From Datura wrightii (taxonomy: Eukaryota > Streptophyta > Magnoliopsida > Solanales > Solanaceae), in assembly GCA_035772735.1 (NCBI GenBank), contig JASDFA010000027.1, positions 152,394,001 to 152,458,000 of the forward strand: DNA of 64,000 nt, given 5' to 3'. The notes below the pieces were generated by a model. It was not told the DNA's origin. It saw only the letters and a program-made list of their open reading frames with translations, and ran no database searches. The first letter of the stretch is position 1, and each line of letters starts with the position of its first letter. Of this stretch, positions 22,680 to 35,623 are shown in pieces. The translations under genes and the position numbers were made by a program.

Positions 22680-25600
22680 GTTACTGGTATGTTACGTCTT
22701 TTCCATCTAAACGTCTATTCCCTCCTAGATCCAAGATCTACTCTTTCATTCGTGACTCCATATATAGAATTTCAGTTCAGCATCAACCCACAAGTCCTCT
22801 CATAACCATTCTCAGTCTCCACCCCAGTTGGTGAGTCAGTTAGAGCCAGCCGGGTGTATAGAAACTGCCCAGTCTCAGTCCTAAGTAAAGTTATTCCAGC
22901 CTATCTTGTAGAGTTAGACATGGTCTTCTACTTTTGCCTTATTCTCGATGCTGATTGGCTACACTCCTGATATGCCTCAGTTGATTGTAGAACTAGAGTT
23001 ATCTAGTTCCAGTATCCAAATGAACCAGTGTTAGAATGGACGGGCAGCAGTTCCGTGCCAAAGGGTAGGTTTGTTTCCTACCATAAGGCCTAGAAACTCA
23101 TCTCCAAGGGATGTATATATCTCACCTAATCCGTTCGGGTCAAGTATTCCAACACTGAGACCCCGACTATTCAGTCTGTTCCAGTGGTCAGCGAGTTCCC
23201 AGATGTTTTTCCTAAGGACCTTTCTAGAGTTCTCCCCTGAATGGGAAATAGACTTCGAAATAGATCTCCTCCTAGATACTCAGCCCATCTCCATCCCTCC
23301 TTATAGAATGGATCTAGCTGAGCTTAACGAGCTGAAGGAGCAGTTAAAGGATATTCTTGATAAGGCTTTCATCAGACCCAACATCTCTCCCTGGGGTGCT
23401 CCAGTGTTATTCGTGTGTAAGAAAGATGGCACCCTCAGAATGTGCATTGATTATCGTCAGCTGACAAAGGTCACTGTCAAAAACAAGTATCCCTTACCCA
23501 GATTTGATGATATGTTTGACCAACTTCAGGGAGATAGTTGTTTCTCCAAGATCGATCTTAGGTCAGGGTACCACTAACTAAGGGTTGGGGAGTGTGACAT
23601 ACTGAAAACAACATTCAAAACTCGGTATGGTCACTACGAGTTTGTGGTGACGTCCTTTGGGTTAACAAAAGCCTTAACAACTTTCCTCGATTTAATGAAC
23701 AGAGTCTTTAAGCAGTAGCTAGATATGTTTATCTTTTTATTTATCGATGACATTCTAGTATACTCCACAAATGAGGAAGAGCATGCCAATCACCTATGAT
23801 TAGCATACAGACACTCATAGACCGCCTGTTATTTTCCAAGTTCAGATAGTGCAAATTTTGATTAAAGTTTTTAACTTTCTTAGGTCATGTGATTTCCGAT
23901 GAAGGGATACAAGTAGACCCTCATAAGATAGCAGCAGTGAAGGATTGACCCAGCACTACCTCACCTACTAAAATCAGAATTTTTTTGGACCTAGAGGGTT
24001 ATTACTAATGGTTTTTGGAAGGTTTCTCCTATATAGCATCTCCTCTTACTAAGTTAACACAAAAGAAAGTAAAATTTCAGTGGTCGGACGAGTGTGAGAA
24101 GAGTTTCAAAGAGAGGAAGACTTGACTCACTATTGCTCCAGTTCTGAACTTGCCAGAAGGAACAGATGGATTGATGGTTTATTGTGATGCTTCCAGAGTT
24201 AGACTCGGTTGCGTTGTAATGAAGTGGGGCAAAGGGAAAGCCTACTCCTCCAAAAAACTCAAATTTCATGAGAAGAATTATCCAACTCATAACTTGGATT
24301 TGGTAGTGTGGTGTTTGCGCTAAAAATATGGTGGCATTAGTTATATGGCTCTCATGTATATGTAATTATAGATCGTAAGAGTCTTCAGTACGTGCTGAGC
24401 TAGAAGGATCTAAATCTATGTCAGAGAAGGTGGTTGGAGTTGCTAAAAGACAATGACATGAGTATTCTGTATCACCTAGGCAAAGCCAACGTGGTGGCTG
24501 ATGCCCTAAGCAGACTGTCGATGGGGAGTGTAGCTCAAATTGAGTAATGCAAGAAGGAGTTAGCGAAGGAAGTTCACAGACTCGCTCGGATAGGGTTGCA
24601 ACTAGTGGATTCAACCGAAGGTAAGTGATAGTTCAAAGTGGGTCAGATTCATCCTTGGTAGTTGAAGTTAAATACATATAAGATGAAGATCCAGTTCTAC
24701 TTAAACTTAAAGAAGCAGTTCCCAGAAAGGAGGTTGAGGCTTTCTCTCATAGGGGAGATGGTGTGCTCTGTTACCAGGGAATATTGTGTGTGCCGGAGGT
24801 CAGTGAGTTGAGACAGTAGATATTGGTTGAGGCACACAACTCGAGATACTCAATTCACCCTAGTGCATCTAAAATGTACCACGACTTGAGGGATATTTGT
24901 TGGTGGAACGACATGAAAAGAGACATCGCTGAATTTGTAGCCAAGTGCCCGAACTTTCAGCAAGTTAAGGTGGAACATAAGAGACCAAGAATTATGACTC
25001 AGGATATCAGTATACACATATGTAAGTGGGAAGAAGTAAACATGGACTTCACTACAGGTCTACCTCAGACTCGTCGGCAACATGTTTCAATCTGGTGATA
25101 GTAGATCGGATGACTAAGTTAGCAAATTTCCTCTCTGTCAAGACTACAAATCCAGCCGAGGACTATGCTAGGCTTTATATTTGGGAAATGGTTAGACTTC
25201 ATGGGGTTCCATTATCCATTATCTCAGACAGAGGTACCCAATTCATCTCACTTCTGGAAATCGTTTAAGAGAGGGCTAGGTACCCAGCTCAAGCTTAGCA
25301 CAGCCTTTCACCTGCAGATCGATGGACAAGTTGAGTGGACCATTTAGACCCTAGAAGATATGTTGAAGGCTTGCATGATCGATTTCAAAGGCAGTTGGGA
25401 TGACCACTTGCCTCTCATTGAGTTCGCATACAACAACAGCTACCACTCTAGCATTCAGATGGCCAAATTTGAGGCATTACATGGTAAGAGGTGCAGATCT
25501 CCCATAGGGTGGTTTGAGGTTAGTGAAGCTACTTTAATAGGGCCAGACTCAATTCACGAGACAATGCAGAAAGTTCAACTCATCCAAGAGAGGATGAAAA

Positions 25601-26090
25601 TAGCTTAGAGCCGTCAAAAATCTTATGTCGATGTGCAGAAGAGAGAGTTGGAGTTTGCAGTTGATGACTGGGTATACCTGAAAATGTCTCCCATGAAAGG
25701 ATTGATGAGATTTAGGAAAAAGGGAAATCTCAGTCAAAAATATGTGGGACCCTATAGGATTATAAGGAGGATTGGTAAGGTAGCCTACGAGTTGGAGTTA
25801 CCTTTAGAGTTAGTAGTCGTGCACCCAATCTTCCATGCGTCACGATTAAAAAAGTGCATTGGTGATCTAAATCCAGTGGTGCCATTTTACAGTGTGCAGA
25901 TAAAGGATAGTCTCTCTTACGAAGAAGTTCCAGCTCAGATCCTTGACCGTCTTGTTCGTAAGTTGAGAAACAATGAAATCGCTTCGGTGAAAGTTTTGTG
26001 GAGAAATAAGATAGTTGAGGGAGCCACATGGGAAGCATAAGCAGACATGATGGCCAGATACCCTCACTTTTTCTCTCCCTGTTCAGTTCC
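22680..26090 (+). pseudogene. Element K pol remnant (PR-RT-RNaseH-IN-chromodomain)
   Basis: Protease starts near 22690. Its active-site triplet (from 22728) reads DPR instead of DPG, followed by STLSFVTPY. RT spans about 23240-23850: YRMDLAELNELKEQL, KKDGTLRMCIDYRQL (about 23416-23460) and an intact FIDDIL polymerase motif near 23740-23757. RNase H (YCDASR near 24180; ADALSRLSMGS near 24500) is frameshifted. In the integrase zinc finger (about 24850-24965) the last Cys is Phe (KCPNFQQ). The catalytic regions NMDF (about 25040), ISDRGTQF (about 25222) and GQVEWTI (about 25327) all keep their acidic residues. The tail DDWVYLKMSPMKGLMRF to VLWRNKIVEGATWEA is open at 25633-26040, where a single stop truncates the chromodomain end. 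It is the best preserved Tekay pol here, but still dead. Confidence 0.9.
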
Positions 26091-26267
26091 TGAATCAAGT
26101 ACTGCATCCCTTCTCAGTACTCTACTCTGTTCTGTACTCATCTGCTCTATTTAGATTTCCGTACTCTACTCCGTTCCGTAGTCCATTAGAAGATAGTTCA
26201 CAGTCTCAATATTTGAAATCACAGCTCTTTTTCTAGTTTTGGTCTTCATTCGAGGACGAATGATCTT

Positions 26268-26280
26268 AAGGGGGATATAT
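26268..26280 (+). promoter_or_regulatory. Polypurine tract of element K
   Basis: AAGGGGGATATAT is immediately followed by the LTR start TGTAACAACCC at 26281. Confidence 0.8.
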
Positions 26281-27768
26281 TGTAACAACCCGAAACTTTC
26301 CTAGACCAAATTCAGACGTTGTGTGAAAAACTATAGAAAAACCAGAATTTTTTTTGTCTCAGACGACCCACACAACGGACTGTTATATATGGTATTGGGT
26401 TGCCGCAGGCTACTTCAAGTGGGAGACAATGGGACATAGGATGACCCGCTGAAACTAACAATGAGTCATCCTGTCGTCCATTGAATCCTAAGTTCATAGG
26501 ATTACCGGACCTTTCCCTGAGACAACGAGAGGGAACAAAGGCCTATTGTTACTACCAATAAGTCGTTGTTACCACCCGTCTTCCAGTTCTAGACCTCAGC
26601 CGTGTGGACCACGAATGGATACAACGACTCATGGGTTCTTCTAACGTGTCGTTGTGAGGACTCATTGTCTTCATGCCAGTTTTCCTGTGTGTTCTAACGG
26701 AAGGTGTCAACGACCCATCCTTTGCTCAAACGGACCATTGTATCCTCCTGTCAGTCTTTCTAGTGAAGTCGGCTTCAGGAACCAGAACCAATAAAAGCTT
26801 TCAATGGGCTGTTGTCTGAACCAATGACCCGTCCTGAGATCCGTTGTTCACGGTCAGGCAATTTTCAGTTCTTTCTGCCAGGGGTATTTTAGTATTTTTC
26901 TAGCTTTCTAAACTTGAAACCATGTCATTTTGGGTTCGTATAGGATGGAATTAAAGGGTTATAATGACCGTTTCTATTCATTTCTCTCAACTCCTCCAAG
27001 AACAGAGCGTAAAACTTCTCTGGAAGCACAGAGCAGGAGCAAGGGTTGATTTTTCTTCTTAGTTTTCTCAGAGATTTTCAATAGGGTTTTCCTCTTTAGG
27101 TATGTGGGAATTCAGAAAGGAGATTGTTCTCCCCTTGCGTTACCCAAAACTCTCTCTCTGTTCACTTTTTGTTCTAGCCCTGAGTTTGCTAATTTGAAAT
27201 TATCAGTATCGTTCTCGGATTATTTCATGTGGAATCCTATCCCATGTTAATTGTAGCTATTTTCCACTAGTTTGTAAATGAAATGATGCTTGTCCATAAA
27301 ATTAGAAGTTCAGCCCTAACTTTTTAAAAAGTCAAAAATTAGAATCCCGTTAAAGCTTTGATGAGAAAACTCAGTTACATGTATGTTATATAGATTCATT
27401 CAGAAAGTCTATATAACTTGTATTATCAGAATTTACAGTTTAGTTTTAGTCAAAGTGCTAGAATATTTAGTGTTAGTCAGAAATGTAAGCTGATCAGTTT
27501 GACTCGGTATTTGCCCGAGGTGTCAGTTGTGCCTCTAAGTTATAATAATCAGAATTTCTAGTTATATAGCTCTGACCAGCCCCAGGACCCCAATTTAGAT
27601 ATCAGTTTGTTCTTTAGATTGTTACGACACTTCCAAATAAGCAGCTCTGACCAGTCTTAGAACTCAGTTCCAAATATAGTCTTATAAGATTCTCAGGGAA
27701 CTCTAACACAGTATCCCTGGGTTGTTTATAAGCAGCTCTGACCAGTCTTAGGACTCAGTTTCCAATTG
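26281..27768 (+). repeat. 3' LTR of element K, truncated
   Basis: The LTR matches the 5' LTR from its start through U3, the ATTAAAGGGTTATAATG block (about 26950) and the region equivalent to 16150. The last part contains a small local duplication (AGCAGCTCTGACCAGTCTTA appears at about 27641 and again at 27731). It stops near 27768, about 0.9 kb short of the expected end, where LTR L begins. No LTR terminus is present, so the end was lost by deletion or recombination. Confidence 0.8.
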
Positions 27769-29239
27769 CTTGTTTATATATTCTTTGTTGAAGAATATCA
27801 TTGAATAGTTAGCTATGGAATCGCTATTTAATTAATTTGGAAATTGGATGTTGAGAAGTTGTTATATTACTTGCAATTTTTGAATGTGATTCATGTTTTG
27901 TGTGAGTATTCGAGTTGAGGGAGGTAAGATAGGGCCTCCCAAGGGTCAAATAAACTGACTGAGTGGTAGAACACTGAGATGTCTAAATCGAAGTGGATAG
28001 TATGAATGTCCTTAGATTAGTGGCTCATACTCGAGGGGAGGATCCGAGTAAGAAATGATGGATGAGTGGCTCGTGTTCGAGGAAAGCATCTAGATGCGCA
28101 GATGAGTGGAAGCCGGTACCACATCGGTACAGTACATCGATTTTTGGAGTCCCCTGCGGTTATGACTAGAAGGGTAGAAATAAGACCCTATGACATGTGT
28201 GTGCATTGATATCCATTGATCGAGTGTTAATATGGTAATGTGACGGAGACGTGTGCCCGGCATATGACCATTTGTTGTATTATTTGACTGAGTGTAAGAA
28301 CTAAGATCGATTTGGGAATCTAAGGACCTAAAAAAACTAAACTTATGGTCATGTATTTTGTGCTTTTGAATTTTTTATGTGATTGTAGTGTCTAGATGGT
28401 TTATGTGAAGTTATATGAGGATTCATGATGCATTGTGAAACCTTTCGAGAATGATTCATTGTATATTCCTTATGGTTATAATGTGTCGATTATTTATGGA
28501 CGACAATAAATATCTTGCATGAACATAAGTAATATTATATTGAAAAGAGTTAAGAAAATGGTGGGTTTGCAGCTATGTCAAGCTACTGCTAAGGCAGTAC
28601 TACAGCAGCAGAACACACTATGTTGTGTCAGAACCGTGGCAGTAGTCAAGTGACCGCTGCACTGAGGCCCAATCCAATGAGAAGGATGACTGGCACCTAC
28701 ACGCTTTAGTTGCTGAATTTGTGTTCTGAGTTAATTGTATATTATTGTTTCATATATGTATATGTTGTTATTTAAGGTCGATCGATGATGGAAACCAATA
28801 CTGTTTTTTGTACTGACGCTATTCCTGCATTTCTTTTCTGAGTGCAGAACTCGATCCCATAAGCTCATCAAGCCTTTATCTCTGAAGGAGCGACGAATTT
28901 ATAAAAAGGTGAGCAGCTCAAGACGTGTTGATCAACTATCCCATAGACGATGTCTCTAATTCAGAAACTGCACTGTTTCTTGTCCTTTCTTTTTCATTTG
29001 GTTGACTCTTAGGAAATGTTAGGTAGATGTCCCCATGTCCAATGACCATTAGGTTTTGGGAATGTTTAAACAACTTGTTGTTATTGTTTCCTTTATTATA
29101 GTGATGCTTCCATTTTTCATTTACATAATGTTATCTGCTTATAATAATTGTTGACTGATTCGAGTAATTAGTTGGGATCATTGCTTCGCCCACCCAGGGT
29201 TTTGTGTGGGTGCCAATCATGGCCACATGGGTTGTGACA
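27769..29239 (+). repeat. LTR of gypsy-type element L (5' LTR, left end missing)
   Basis: The right end is clear: ...CACATGGGTTGTGACA at 29239, followed by a decayed tRNA-Met PBS and a gag. The left boundary is uncertain because it meets the truncated K LTR. The segment differs from the Tekay LTRs (GAGGGAGGTAAGATAGGG near 27916; GTGTGCCCGGCATATGACC near 28250). Bases 28465-28697 recur, diverged, at 62233-62466. Confidence 0.7.
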
Positions 29240-29242
29240 AAG

Positions 29243-29254
29243 TAGATATCAGAG
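29243..29254 (+). promoter_or_regulatory. Decayed primer binding site of element L
   Basis: TAGATATCAGAG follows the LTR end by three bases and resembles TGGTATCAGAG, the initiator tRNA-Met complement. Confidence 0.55.
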
Positions 29255-29444
29255 ATCTTGGTTTGTTGATCTCATGGAATGAGGATGATTCTATTAATGT
29301 CTCGCGAATTGGTGCAAAGATGTCCGTAACTCATCTTCGAGAGGCTGCAAGACTTTAGGAAAACTCCTTTCTTTCTTTACTATTCGTTCTATTACTTTAT
29401 TTAAATTGGTATATGACAATTTATCCGTATTTCTCTCATAGACG

Positions 29445-31002
29445 ATGAGAACACGTGTAGGTGGGAACAGAGAGGAAGCTCCTAAGCCAACAACAACAGC
29501 TGTAGTCCACGATAAATGATGGGTAGAGGTTGCGAGGGGAGACCTACTGCTTCCAGAGGAGGGGCTTGCCCTCATGCTCTGGTTCTGCGTTGATTAGCAT
29601 CTCTAGTACCACCGGCGATGCAAGAGAGGGTGGCTGTGGTGGTGGAGGTTCCTACTCAAGGAGAGGCTGCAGTGGCTCTAGGATCCTCCAAAGTCCTGGG
29701 TCAGATCCAAAACCTTCTATGTGGCCTCGTGGTTAATGGGGTAACGCCAGTGACTACCAAAGGGTAGCATTCGCTGATACAACATACTGATGTTGTGGCT
29801 TCGCGTATTAATGATATATTAGAGGCTGTCATGTTCCTGTGGCCAGTAGCTTGACCGGTAATGACCATAGAGTAGCATGAACCATTTTGGAGGTTTACTA
29901 AGATCAAGCCTCCACCTTCTATTGTACAGAGGTGGAGGATGCCTATGAGCTTATCATTGACTGTCACGAGAGGCGTCAAAAAATGTGAGCAGTGGAGAAG
30001 TACAGGGTACAATTTGTCACCTTCTAACAGATGATTAATGATAAGCTCTGGTGGAGGACTTTTATGGAGTGTAGATCACCGGGGTCACCACCATTTGCAT
30101 AGACCCAATTCTACTCCACTTTTCGGGAGAAGTGCGTGCCACGTACTCTACGAGATCGAAGGTGGGACGAGTTCACCACCATTGAGCAGGAGACCTTTTA
30201 GTTGCAACATATGAGGCCCAATTCTGCTCACTATCTAGGTATGCTCTACCTTTATTTCCCATAGGGGAGGAGAGGAACAGACAGTTTGTTAAGGGCCTAA
30301 ATATGGGTCTCCAACTTTCAGCCCTTCAAATGGTCTCTACAGGTAAGACCTTCTAGGAGGTGGTATAGTTTGTGAAAAATATGGGGGGGGGTCTATATAG
30401 GATGGGTACATGAAGAATGCTGAGAAGAAGGCTTAGAAGGTGGGGTATATACAGTGACTCTTTTGCTAGGTCTCCAATTCCCTAGGGCTCATGCAAGTGT
30501 TAGCTAGGAGCCTGCCAGGGACCACTTGGTGACCATCACGTATAGTTGAAGGTACTCAGACAGTTCGCTCAAACTTTAGGGCTTGCCCAATTACCTCTGT
30601 TTCGACTCAAAGACCGGTGATTGAGAAGGTGTGCCATGAGTGTGGCAAGTATGGCCATATCTGTAGATGGTGTCCTAGGTTAAGTCAAGGATGGAAGATT
30701 GTCCCACACCCAGATCCTCGAGCTCCGGCCCCTGCCAGAAGAGGAGAGAATACGTTCAGCAAGGATCGCCTGAAGCTAGGGAGGGGCAATCAGCCAGCGG
30801 TTGAGATAGCACCTAGTTGGTTAGAGGAGGCTGCCAGGCGGAAGGGATGGAAATCAGTCCAGTAGTGGGGTTGCACAGCCTAACAGGGCAAGTTTCAGGT
30901 AGGTAATTAGGTCCACTTCTATGCATATTAAAGTCGGCCCGAGGCAGAGGCTTCAGATGCCGTTATCATAGATATAATTTTTGTATGCGACAAAATCGCT
31001 AC
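29445..31002 (+). pseudogene. Element L gag and start of protease, truncated
   Basis: The start is at ATG 29445 (MRTRVGGNREEAPKP). Gag-domain traces follow in shifting frames: VPRTLRDRRWDEFTTIEQET near 30137-30195, then the GEERNRQFVKGLNMGLQLSA area near 30270-30320. An intact zinc knuckle, CHECGKYGHICRWC (CX2CX4HX4C), is at about 30629-30670. RPEAEASDAVI near 30938-30970 is the usual lead into the protease of this gypsy lineage. Element B cuts it at 31003 before the active site. Stops and frameshifts are frequent, so this is a remnant. The gag differs from that of K, B and D, so L belongs to another lineage. Confidence 0.78.
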
Positions 31003-33220
31003 TATCACGACGCGAGAGTACACCCTAATCGTAGACACGCGACAAGGAGCCCCAAGTGACCCCAAGTCAACCCATGACATGAGCATATAACTAAACCATT
31101 AACAGAAGGCGGAAGAATTAGATTAATAGTCATGAACTAAATAAAACCGTGACATGAGATATATGAAACAACAGTACATGATCCAAGCGTAAATAGTTGA
31201 ATACTACAATTAGGTCTAAAAGCCTCTAATCATAATAGACGGGTTGAAGGGACAAGACCCCAACAAACTCCAACATTGTGAAAACTAAAAGATGGACAAA
31301 AATCGTACATAAAGCCCCCGAACCATGATGACTCACCACTGATAATTGAGAGCAGAACTGAGAGCAAGCAAAGAGCGATGCTGAACCTGTGAACCGTATC
31401 CTGTATCATAAAACGACAGCATAGAAAATATGTACGTCAGTATTTGAAATGTATTGAGTATGCGAGGTATGCAAGACAATGCTTCAAACATAGAATTCAT
31501 AGGAGTAGGGGCATCATGATCATAAAGACTGAAATCATAAATATATTGTAAGGCTCAAGATTTCAAAAATATTCATAAACCTGTCGTAGTCATAACAGTA
31601 GAGAAAAACGTTTCATAAAACATAACTTGAGCCAAAAGAACATAATCGTACATGCATTAAACAATGAGGAACAGTGGGAGATTTCTATAATCGACATACC
31701 CCATATGAGCACACATGGAGCCCGACCTATAAGCCTAGACGGGAGGCTGTTCATACCTTTCCAAGGATAGGAACCATGTAAGGCATGATATCACTCGTGA
31801 AGGCCCCGTAGGGCAAAGGGATGGTCACTGAGGAGGCTCCAAACATAACCTATGGTGGCACGTAGTTCTATGATTCGGGGCGTAACGTAGGCCTCGAACC
31901 TACTGGGTGTTATGCACTACTGCTAAAACATGCAACGTTCTTATAGAAATTCATACATGACATGCATGGCTAGTTAAATCGTGATAATCATAATATTCTT
32001 CAGAATTCATAATGCTAGCCATGGAATTGTGCCCGTTGAACGGCCAAAATCATAGTTCATAAATCATAAGTGACATGTGGGCATTGCCCATAATTTAGAT
32101 CGTACTTGAAATGCTTAATTTATAGGAAACATGATCATAATAACATGAGTAATTGAAAACATGCTTAAAATTAAAAAATTCATATCATGCTTGAGAAATC
32201 ACCATAACCATGAATTTCACCAAAAACCCCATTATTTGGGCACATGTGCTTTTAGGAATTAAATCATTAAATATTGAATAAAATAAGTGATAACAGCACA
32301 ACAATTCGAGACCCGTGATTTTAGACATACTACAACATGCTTATATCGATTTTTGAGGAAATATACATTTGGGTTATGACCTATAGAGGTTTGAAAACGT
32401 TAAACATAGAATTAGAGAGAAATTGGGCATGGGTAGGGACTAAACCACCCATTCGAAACCCCATATACCTGGAACTTCATGAATCTTAACTCCCTTGAAA
32501 AGCCCTAGATGTAAACTTGGAGAATTGAAGAAGAACACTTGAATCCCTTCCCTCTTTCCTCTCTACTTTTACATGCATCAAATGAGGTTTATCAAGAATG
32601 ATTTCCCCTTTAATGTCCCTGTCCCGACCTCAAAACGACGTAGTTTAGGTCTTAGGAGCGTAGGAAATTATGAGAAGGCCCTTACTAATTTGAAGGAAAT
32701 AACTGTCAAGTGACCCTAATGGGTGACCGACGACTCATCAGGACGGGCAACGACTCGTTGGGTCGCCCTTCAAGTACACCAGATTCCAGGTCGACTAGGC
32801 TCGTAATGGGTGACTCAAAGAATCGTCACAAGTGCTCACGAGTCATGGTCACCTTCCGTTAGGTAGACTGCTTCATCCTTAATAAATTTCCACAGGCTTG
32901 CTCACGACCCACCTCATGAGTCATTGGGACTGGTCTCGACTCGTGAGGTCCCATCCATTAGATGCACTGGTCAAACCTCCCAGGTAACCCTCAATATCAC
33001 CCCACGAGAGACCTGACGACTCGTGGTAGCTGACCATGAGTCATTCCCACTCCTGTGGTGACCTCAACTCCTCAGCTCAGTCCAACCTTCCCACAAGCCA
33101 CTTGACGACTCGTGGGGTGTCCTCATGAGTCGTCTAATGACTCGTCCTGGACTATAGCAACATTTTAGATTTTTCCCGTTTGACTCCCGAGTCTGATTCT
33201 TAGGTTCCCAGGGTATAATA
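31003..33220 (-). repeat. 3' LTR of element B
   Basis: On the minus strand it starts TATTATACCCTGGGAACC at 33220 and ends CGCGTCGTGATA at 31003, 2.2 kb. U3 (about 32700-33150) is dense in ACGACTCGT and ACGAGTC words. The TGTATCATAAAACGACAG region near 31400 and the ACATTGTTTAAT region correspond to conserved modules in the other Tekay LTRs. Confidence 0.83.
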
Positions 33221-33236
33221 ATATATCCCCCTTGGG
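33221..33236 (-). promoter_or_regulatory. Polypurine tract of element B
   Basis: On the minus strand CCCAAGGGGGATATAT leads directly into the LTR start. Confidence 0.78.
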
Positions 33237-33466
33237 AATATTTTTCCTCTAATGTGAGAAACATGCAGTAAACTCAGGAACAAACAATCACCATATGCAA
33301 ATACTGATCATTTAACCCGAAAATTAATTGAACGACTACCCAAAATCTAACTACATAGCTGGACTAGATTCAGACATCACATACATATATCATATCATAA
33401 AACAAACTTGTACGCGTGAACGGAACTTGAAAAACTGAATAGAGGTTTAGGGAAAAAACTAATACC

Positions 33467-34057
33467 TCAAACTAAAACTGAGCCGGTAGGGAACAAATAG
33501 GGGTATTTAGTTATCATATCCACTTCGGCTTCCCACGTAGCTCCCTTAACATGTTGATTTCTCCATAACACCTTTACTGAAGCTACTTCCTTATTCCTCA
33601 GCCTCTGAACCTGATGATCCAATATTGCAATGGGAATTTCCTCATAACTGAGGCTATCCTTCACACAAACAGTTTCCACTGAAACCACTAAGGCTGGATC
33701 CCCCAAGAACTTTTTCAAGAGCGATACGTGAAATACGGGATGGATTGAAGCTAACTCTGAAGGTAACTCTAACTCATAAGCTACCTTACCCACTCGTCTC
33801 ACAATTCGGTATGGACCAATATAGCGGCAGTTGAGTTTTCCTTTCTTTCTGAATCTCATTTGCTGCCATCATGGGAGATACCTTCAAGAACATCCAATCA
33901 TCGATCTCGAACTCAAGCTCTCTTTTCCACATAAGACTTTCAGCGACTTTGAGCTGTTTTCAGCCTTTCTCTTATCAACTAAACTCACTCCATAGCCTCG
34001 TGGTCCGCATCTGGACCCACTAACGAAGTCTCACCGACCTCAAACCAGCCAATGGGC
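33467..34057 (-). pseudogene. Element B integrase C-terminus and chromodomain-like tail
   Basis: On the minus strand the frame 33859-33467 is open for 130 codons: MRFRKKGKLNCRYIGPYRIV, YELELPSELASIHPVFHVSL, then SYEEIPIAILDHQVQRLRNK and VLWRNQHVKGATWEAEVDMI. In chromoviruses this part directs insertion into heterochromatin. A frameshift near 33850 separates it from the upstream part (KRELEFEIDDWMFLKVSPM), and stops occur near 33990. The segment continues across element E into 43887 onward: the motif RRxRSPIGWFEVG is cut by the insertion. Confidence 0.88.
34053..34057. repeat. Left target-site duplication of element E
   Basis: TGGGC directly before the LTR start is identical to 43887-43891 after the 3' LTR. 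Removing E and one copy restores the reading frame of B's integrase across the site. Confidence 0.95.
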
Positions 34058-35485
34058 TGATCTTGGGCAGATTTATATGCCCAAGTGATACTCAAACGTA
34101 TCATTTTCACCTTGTTTATCTAGCAATATGTATACATTTTCATGTAATTGGTAATAGAATGTGAATTTATACTAACCAACATGATTAGCATTGTTTTGTA
34201 GGTAAAATGTGACTTTGAGGAGCTAAAACGCATGTTGGAACAATATCGGAGTTGGACTTGGATTCGAGCACGAAAAGGCAGTGGACTGTACCAATTAAAG
34301 GGGCTCCACGATGGAGCCGTGTCACGCTACCATCGCGGAGGCATTCTGCCTGGAGGGTGAATAATTAGTCAAATTCCAGTGGAGCCTCGCGACAGCTCCG
34401 TGGCACGGAGGCAAGCCTCCGCGTTGCATGTCGTGCCACGTTGAAGCTTTGTTCCCGGACCCCAAATTTCCAGAGAGGTTCCGCGTCCACGCCGTGTCAC
34501 GGAGGCAGTGCTCCACGATGCACTCCGTGACACGTTGCTTGTTATTTCGGGAAAAATTCCCACTAGTATAAAAAGAACACTTAGGCTTATTTTTAATTAA
34601 TTTAGACTGGGTGGAGCAAGGACGTGGGTTACAGGCAGTTGAGGGACGAAAAAGCTCACGGTTTTTCTCTCTTTCATTCTTCTTTCAATCAATTGTTTGT
34701 ATGATTAACACTTGTTTTAGGATGATTAATCCACAAATAAGTGGCTAATTCCCTTCCTTGCTGAGGTTATGAACATTTGTGATGAATTTTGATTATTGAA
34801 TTATATGGTTTTTCATCTTCTTATTCCATGTTGTTCTATTAATTCTTGTTTCTACTGCATTGGTGTGTGGCCGACATTAATGTATATCTAAAAAGTCCGA
34901 TTTCACTCGAGAGAGCACGAAATTGGAAAGTTGTGAATTAATAGGGTATTGTTCTTAACTTGATTTGGGAAAATTGGGTTTTGATGTGCTTTCCTGATAG
35001 AAATATACTTGAAAGCTGTATTAGTCAATTTAGGAACCGGAATTGTATTGCTAGGTCATGAATTGCATTTGATCACAGAAATGTAGACGGATGGTTTATG
35101 ATTCTTAAGTGAGATTAAATACGAGAGTTTTAATCTCTTGGCTAATGTTCTTGGCTAGCAACTGGAAGAGAAGGATTAACCAATTTACGATTATAATCAA
35201 GTTCATTACATGTTCTTAACCTTGGCATGCTCATAACCATAGTTTAAATTCAAAGTAAATAATTGTCAGTACTTTTAGTACATACTTTATAAAACAATCT
35301 TTTCAATTGTTGGTTACGTTGTTGTCAGCATATATAGAAGTGAGATAGAATATAGTATACTTAAGCAATTTTTACTTGTGCAGAGTCTCCTTGGATTGAT
35401 ACATGGCTTACTTAAGCCACTTACTACTTGTTTGACCACGTGCACTTGCGTGTCGGTTTTATAAACTTAACCAAAGCACCGAGCA
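34058..35485 (+). repeat. 5' LTR of element E
   Basis: It runs TGATCTTGGGCAGATT ... AAGCACCGAGCA, 1428 bp. U3 (about 34290-34545) is packed with hairpin-forming modules such as CTCCGTGGCACGGAG. A TATA box follows at 34567. The rest is AT-rich leader. Confidence 0.95.
34567..34575 (+). promoter_or_regulatory. TATA box in 5' LTR of E
   Basis: TATAAAAAG lies directly after the hairpin module block, about 510 bases into the LTR. It is the most likely promoter for the element's RNA. The 3' LTR has TATAAATAG at the matching place. Confidence 0.7.
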
Positions 35486-35491
35486 AGTTTT

Positions 35492-35509
35492 TGGCGTCGT
35501 TGCCGGGGA
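35492..35509 (+). promoter_or_regulatory. Primer binding site of E (tRNA-Asp type)
   Basis: TGGCGTCGTTGCCGGGGA lies six bases after the LTR end. It matches TGGCGCCGTTGCCGGGGA, the complement of the plant tRNA-Asp 3' end used by Athila-type elements, with a single C-to-T change. Confidence 0.9.
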
Positions 35510-35623
35510 GACTAGGCAATTGGTGAAATTGTATTAAGTGTAAATTTACAGTATCTTTATTTTATTTTCTTAAGTGTTGACAACTTGGTCTTAGCCTGTA
35601 TTTTGCAGACTTGATTTCTGTGA

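Larger units (their letters stand above)
14618..27768 (+). mobile_element. Element K: Tekay-like chromovirus, nearly full structure
   Basis: The 5' LTR is 14618-21251, interrupted by solo LTR M. It is followed by a PBS, gag, pol and PPT, and a 3' LTR from 26281 that is cut at about 27768. The two LTRs share long matching stretches (for example 14630-15420 with 26290-27070). Without M the element would be about 9 kb. Gag and pol carry stops, and the 3' LTR end and its target duplication are lost. Confidence 0.88.
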